This document shows, one piece after another, positions 5,814 through 7,955 of a DNA stretch of 7,955 nt. The number at the start of each line of letters is the position of its first letter. Within the stretch, counting starts at the first letter, position 1. The stretch comes from Actinomycetota bacterium (lineage in GTDB: Bacteria > Actinomycetota > Actinomycetes > Nanopelagicales > Nanopelagicaceae). Position numbers and translations under genes: made by a program. The stretch is from NCBI GenBank assembly GCA_009705075.1, contig WLCY01000021.1, forward strand, positions 1 through 7,955, written 5' to 3'. The notes under the pieces are model-generated. The model was not told the DNA's origin. It searched no databases and saw nothing but the letters and a program-made list of their open reading frames with translations.

Positions 5814-6959
5814 ATGAAACTTTCTAAATCACTTAAGGCGCTATCAGCAGCTGTTGCTGTTGCGATCCTTGCAGCTCCATCTGCAGTTGCAGCTGTCTCT
5901 CTAACCGGTGCGGGTGCTACTTTCCCTGGCCCACTAATTGAAGCGTGCAAAGCTGGTTACAACAGTGCAACAGGAAACACATTTACATATGGTCTAGGTG
6001 GTTCTGGCGCAGGCCGCACAGCATCTGACAAAGAAACAAGCATTGTTAACTTTTCAGATACACCACACACAGCAGCTCGTGAGAGCGTAATTCACATCCC
6101 AGTTACAGCAGGCCCAATTGCAGTTATGTACAAGATTGGCAACGACAAGCCGCTATATCTTTCACCTGCAACTATTGCCGGAATTTTCGGCGGAACAATT
6201 ACAAAGTGGAATGACCCAAAGATCGTGGCTGATAACAATCGTTCAGTTAAAGAGACAATCTTTAAGACAGATGGCAATGGCAAAGATATTAAGGATAAGA
6301 GCGGTAAGCCGATAGTTCTTCGTGAAGTAAGCCGCAAAATCCGTTACACACTTCCTAATAAGCCAATCAAAGTTATCTACCGCTCTGATTCTTCTGGAAC
6401 AAACGGAAACTTCACAGCCGCGCTAAATGGAATCGCTCCAGACGTTTGGACTAAAGCTGGAAACAACTCCTTCACAACAACTTTCCCAGGAAACATCAAT
6501 GATGTTGCAAACCTTGGCCGAATTGTTGGCGCTTCAGGTTCATCTGCAGTTACAGCACTTGCCGCAAAGACTCCATATTCAATTACATATGCTGAATCAA
6601 GCTATGCGAAGGCAAACGGTCTTGCAATCGCAAATGTGAAGAATGGCGCCGGAAACTGGCAATCACCTACTTCAAGCGGAGTATCTGCTTTCCTTGGTGC
6701 AGCAAGTGTTTCACCAAAGGGAATCGTTACATACAACTACAAGACTACAGATCCAGGTGCTTATGTCTTCGGTGCGATTTCATATGCGCTAATTGATACT
6801 AAGCAGAAGGATGCTGAAACGGCTAAGGCAGTTAAGGATCTACTAACTTACCTACTTGACCCAAAGTGCCCTAATACGAAGCCAGAACTTGAGTACACAA
6901 CTATCACAGGAAAATTCCGTGATATCGATCTAGCACTTATTGCGAAGATCTCTGCATAA
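5814..6959 (+). CDS. pstS: Phosphate ABC transporter substrate-binding protein PstS
   Basis: Extracellular phosphate-binding protein that delivers phosphate to PstCAB. It has 381 residues. A Sec signal peptide is clear: KLSK, a hydrophobic core, and a likely signal peptidase I site after about residue 26 or 27 (APSAVAA). No lipobox cysteine is present, unlike most Gram-positive PstS lipoproteins. Phosphate-binding motifs are intact: TGAGATFP (31-38), GSGAGR (63-68), NFSDTP with Asp82, and RSDSSGT (190-196). Between KWNDPKI and the RSDSSGT motif lies a segment about 30 residues longer than in E. coli PstS, rich in Lys and Asp (about 143-181). The mature protein has only two cysteines (45 and 352), a possible disulfide. 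AAGGGGAA directly upstream is a strong ribosome site. It is placed after pstB instead of before pstC, and ends in a strong terminator. Confidence 0.97.
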   Translation: MKLSKSLKALSAAVAVAILAAPSAVAAVSLTGAGATFPGPLIEACKAGYNSATGNTFTYGLGGSGAGRTASDKETSIVNFSDTPHTAARESVIHIPVTAGPIAVMYKIGNDKPLYLSPATIAGIFGGTITKWNDPKIVADNNRSVKETIFKTDGNGKDIKDKSGKPIVLREVSRKIRYTLPNKPIKVIYRSDSSGTNGNFTAALNGIAPDVWTKAGNNSFTTTFPGNINDVANLGRIVGASGSSAVTALAAKTPYSITYAESSYAKANGLAIANVKNGAGNWQSPTSSGVSAFLGAASVSPKGIVTYNYKTTDPGAYVFGAISYALIDTKQKDAETAKAVKDLLTYLLDPKCPNTKPELEYTTITGKFRDIDLALIAKISA

Positions 6960-6971
6960 TAAGTTAAGAAG

Positions 6972-7004
6972 AAAAGCCCCGGGCAATATGCTCGGGGCTT
7001 TTTT
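6972..7004 (+). terminator. Bidirectional intrinsic terminator between pstS and tRNA-Arg
   Basis: AAAAGCCCCGGGC (6972-6984) and GCTCGGGGCTTTT (6990-7002) form a 13-bp stem with one G-U pair and the loop AATAT. A run of six T residues (6999-7004) follows on the plus strand. It starts 12 nt after the pstS stop. On the minus strand the same stem ends in TTTTC, so it can also stop the tRNA-Arg transcript arriving from the right. Confidence 0.93.
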
Positions 7005-7006
7005 AT

Positions 7007-7083
7007 TGGTGCGCCTGGCAGGAATCGAACCTGCGGCCTACCGCTTAGAAGGCGGTTGCTCTATCCGACTGAGCTACAGGCGC
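7007..7083 (-). tRNA. tRNA-Arg (TCT anticodon)
   Basis: A full cloverleaf reads on the minus strand. The acceptor stem GCGCCTG (7077-7083) pairs perfectly with CAGGCGC (7011-7017). The anticodon stem ACCGC/GCGGT encloses the loop CTTCTAA, giving anticodon TCT (7047-7049), which reads AGA and AGG arginine codons. The T arm GCAGG-TTCGATT-CCTGC is perfect. The discriminator A is at 7010 and CCA is encoded (7007-7009). A weak promoter could be TTCAAA (7115-7120) and TATTTC (7091-7096) on the minus strand with an 18-nt spacer. Its 3' end lies 2 nt from the bidirectional terminator. Confidence 0.97.
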
Positions 7084-7124
7084 ATGACATGAAATACATG
7101 TGCGAGTCTACCGATTTGAACCGA

Positions 7125-7130
7125 TAGGGT
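7125..7130 (+). promoter_or_regulatory. Candidate -10 element for ettA
   Basis: TAGGGT fits a TANNNT -10 pattern and ends 7 nt before the ettA ATG, the spacing expected for a leaderless transcript. The same bases include AGGG, which could instead act as a weak ribosome binding site 8 nt from the ATG. The two readings cannot both be right, and I cannot decide between them from sequence. Confidence 0.3.
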
Positions 7131-7137
7131 TTCACAC

Positions 7138-7955
7138 ATGGCTGAGTTTATTTATACGATGAAAAAGGCGCGCAAAGCGCATGGTGACAAGGTAATTCTT
7201 GATGATGTGACCCTGATGTTTTTGCCGGGCGCAAAGATTGGCGTTGTTGGGCCTAATGGTTCTGGTAAGTCCACAGTTCTTCAGATTATGGCCGGGCTAC
7301 AACAACCATCAAACGGTGAGGCATTCTTATCACCCGGTTACACCGTAGGAATTTTGCTTCAAGAGCCACCGCTTGATGAGACAAAGAACGTTTTAGAAAA
7401 TGTACAAGAAGGCGTTGCCGAAACTATTGGACTCTTAAATCGCTTCAATCAAATTAGTGATGAGATGGCAAACCCTGATGCTGACTACGACAAATTGTTG
7501 GCAGAGATGGGAACTTTGCAAGAGCAATTAGATCATCGAAATGCCTGGGATTTAGATTCACAGCTTGAGCAGGCGATGGATGCCCTTCGTTGTCCTCCTG
7601 GTGATGCTGATGTATCTGTTCTATCTGGTGGTGAGCGTCGCCGTGTTGCGCTCTGTAAATTACTTTTACAACAACCAGATTTGTTGTTGCTTGATGAACC
7701 AACGAACCACTTGGATGCCGAATCAGTACTTTGGTTGGAACAGCATTTGAGCAAGTATCCAGGAACTGTTGTAGCAATCACGCACGATAGATATTTCTTG
7801 GACAACGTCGCCGAATGGATCTTGGAACTCGACCGCGGTCGCGCTTTTCCTTATGAAGGAAACTATTCAACTTACTTAGATACCAAATCAACACGTTTGA
7901 AGATTGAAGGGCAGAAAGATGCCAAGCGCGCAAAACGCTTGACCGAAGAGCTCGA
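7138..7955 (+). CDS. ettA: EttA, energy-dependent translational throttle ABC-F ATPase (N-terminal part)
   Basis: The frame stays open from the ATG at 7138 to the right edge, 272 codons without a stop, so the gene is cut by the window. ABC-F proteins are soluble, with no membrane segments. EttA binds the ribosomal E site and controls entry into elongation according to ATP/ADP level. The first ATPase domain is complete: Walker A GPNGSGKST (38-46), signature LSGGE (162-166), Walker B LLLLDE with Glu187, and His216 in ITHDRYFLD. The segment between Walker A and the signature holds the EttA 'arm' (about 93-137), with PDADYDKLLAEMG closely matching E. coli EttA. The start MAEFIYTMKKARKAHGDKVI is typical of actinobacterial EttA. 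After residue 245 the basic linker (P-site tRNA interaction motif) begins. The second ATPase domain is outside the window. Confidence 0.96.
   Translation, partial: MAEFIYTMKKARKAHGDKVILDDVTLMFLPGAKIGVVGPNGSGKSTVLQIMAGLQQPSNGEAFLSPGYTVGILLQEPPLDETKNVLENVQEGVAETIGLLNRFNQISDEMANPDADYDKLLAEMGTLQEQLDHRNAWDLDSQLEQAMDALRCPPGDADVSVLSGGERRRVALCKLLLQQPDLLLLDEPTNHLDAESVLWLEQHLSKYPGTVVAITHDRYFLDNVAEWILELDRGRAFPYEGNYSTYLDTKSTRLKIEGQKDAKRAKRLTEEL

Noticed and set aside
6092..6639. Several short open frames on both strands inside pstS.
   Set aside because: They are shadows of pstS. None has a ribosome site or recognisable protein features.
7454..7777. Minus-strand open frame of about 107 codons near the right edge, with His- and Gln-rich translation.
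   Set aside because: It lies antisense to ettA, whose plus-strand frame is open for 272 codons with intact ATPase motifs. The minus frame is a shadow.

Overview
This window looks like a piece of a streamlined, AT-leaning actinobacterial chromosome. The inorganic pyrophosphatase, oligoribonuclease and energy-dependent translational throttle protein (EttA) read very much like Streptomyces-type actinobacterial orthologues. However, the DNA is clearly not GC-rich: third codon positions are often A or T, and intergenic gaps are short. That combination fits low-GC aquatic Actinobacteria such as the freshwater acI / Candidatus Nanopelagicales lineage. The lineage is my inference from remembered family sequences, not the result of a search.

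Layout. (1) Bases 1-2642 are all on the minus strand. Read in the direction of transcription, the order is oligoribonuclease (orn), tRNA-His(GTG), inorganic pyrophosphatase (ppa), ammonium channel (amt), and the start of a PII signal protein (glnK/glnB) that leaves the window at base 1. The amt-glnK pair is the usual ammonium uptake and control unit. (2) Bases 2643-2751 are a divergent control region. It holds a striking run of 11-nt direct repeats of the PhoP-box (GTTCACC) type. (3) Bases 2752-5680 on the plus strand are pstC-pstA-pstB, a tight operon with 4-nt overlaps, encoding the two permeases and the ATPase of the high-affinity phosphate transporter. (4) Bases 5681-5813 are a leader with a possible hairpin masking the ribosome binding site. 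It is followed by pstS (5814-6959), the phosphate-binding protein, placed last instead of first. (5) A strong bidirectional terminator (6972-7004) separates pstS from a minus-strand tRNA-Arg(TCT). (6) From 7138 to the right edge is the first part of ettA, an ABC-F ribosome factor. It runs off the window without a stop.

How the parts work together. PstS captures phosphate outside the membrane, PstC and PstA form the channel, and PstB powers it. The repeats upstream of pstC imply induction by PhoR-PhoP on phosphate starvation. Pyrophosphatase releases phosphate inside the cell, and Amt with PII handles ammonium. The window is therefore rich in N and P acquisition genes, but each is a known family.

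I found no mobile element, CRISPR array, toxin-antitoxin pair or cryptic operon, and no clearly new system. The most interesting details are: a Glu in place of the first twin-His residue of Amt; the clear PhoP-box array; apparent leaderless starts for pstC, orn and possibly ettA; a PstS with no lipobox and with an unusual lysine- and aspartate-rich insertion; and the fold-back around the pstS ribosome binding site. There is no stretch over 300 bases without a gene.
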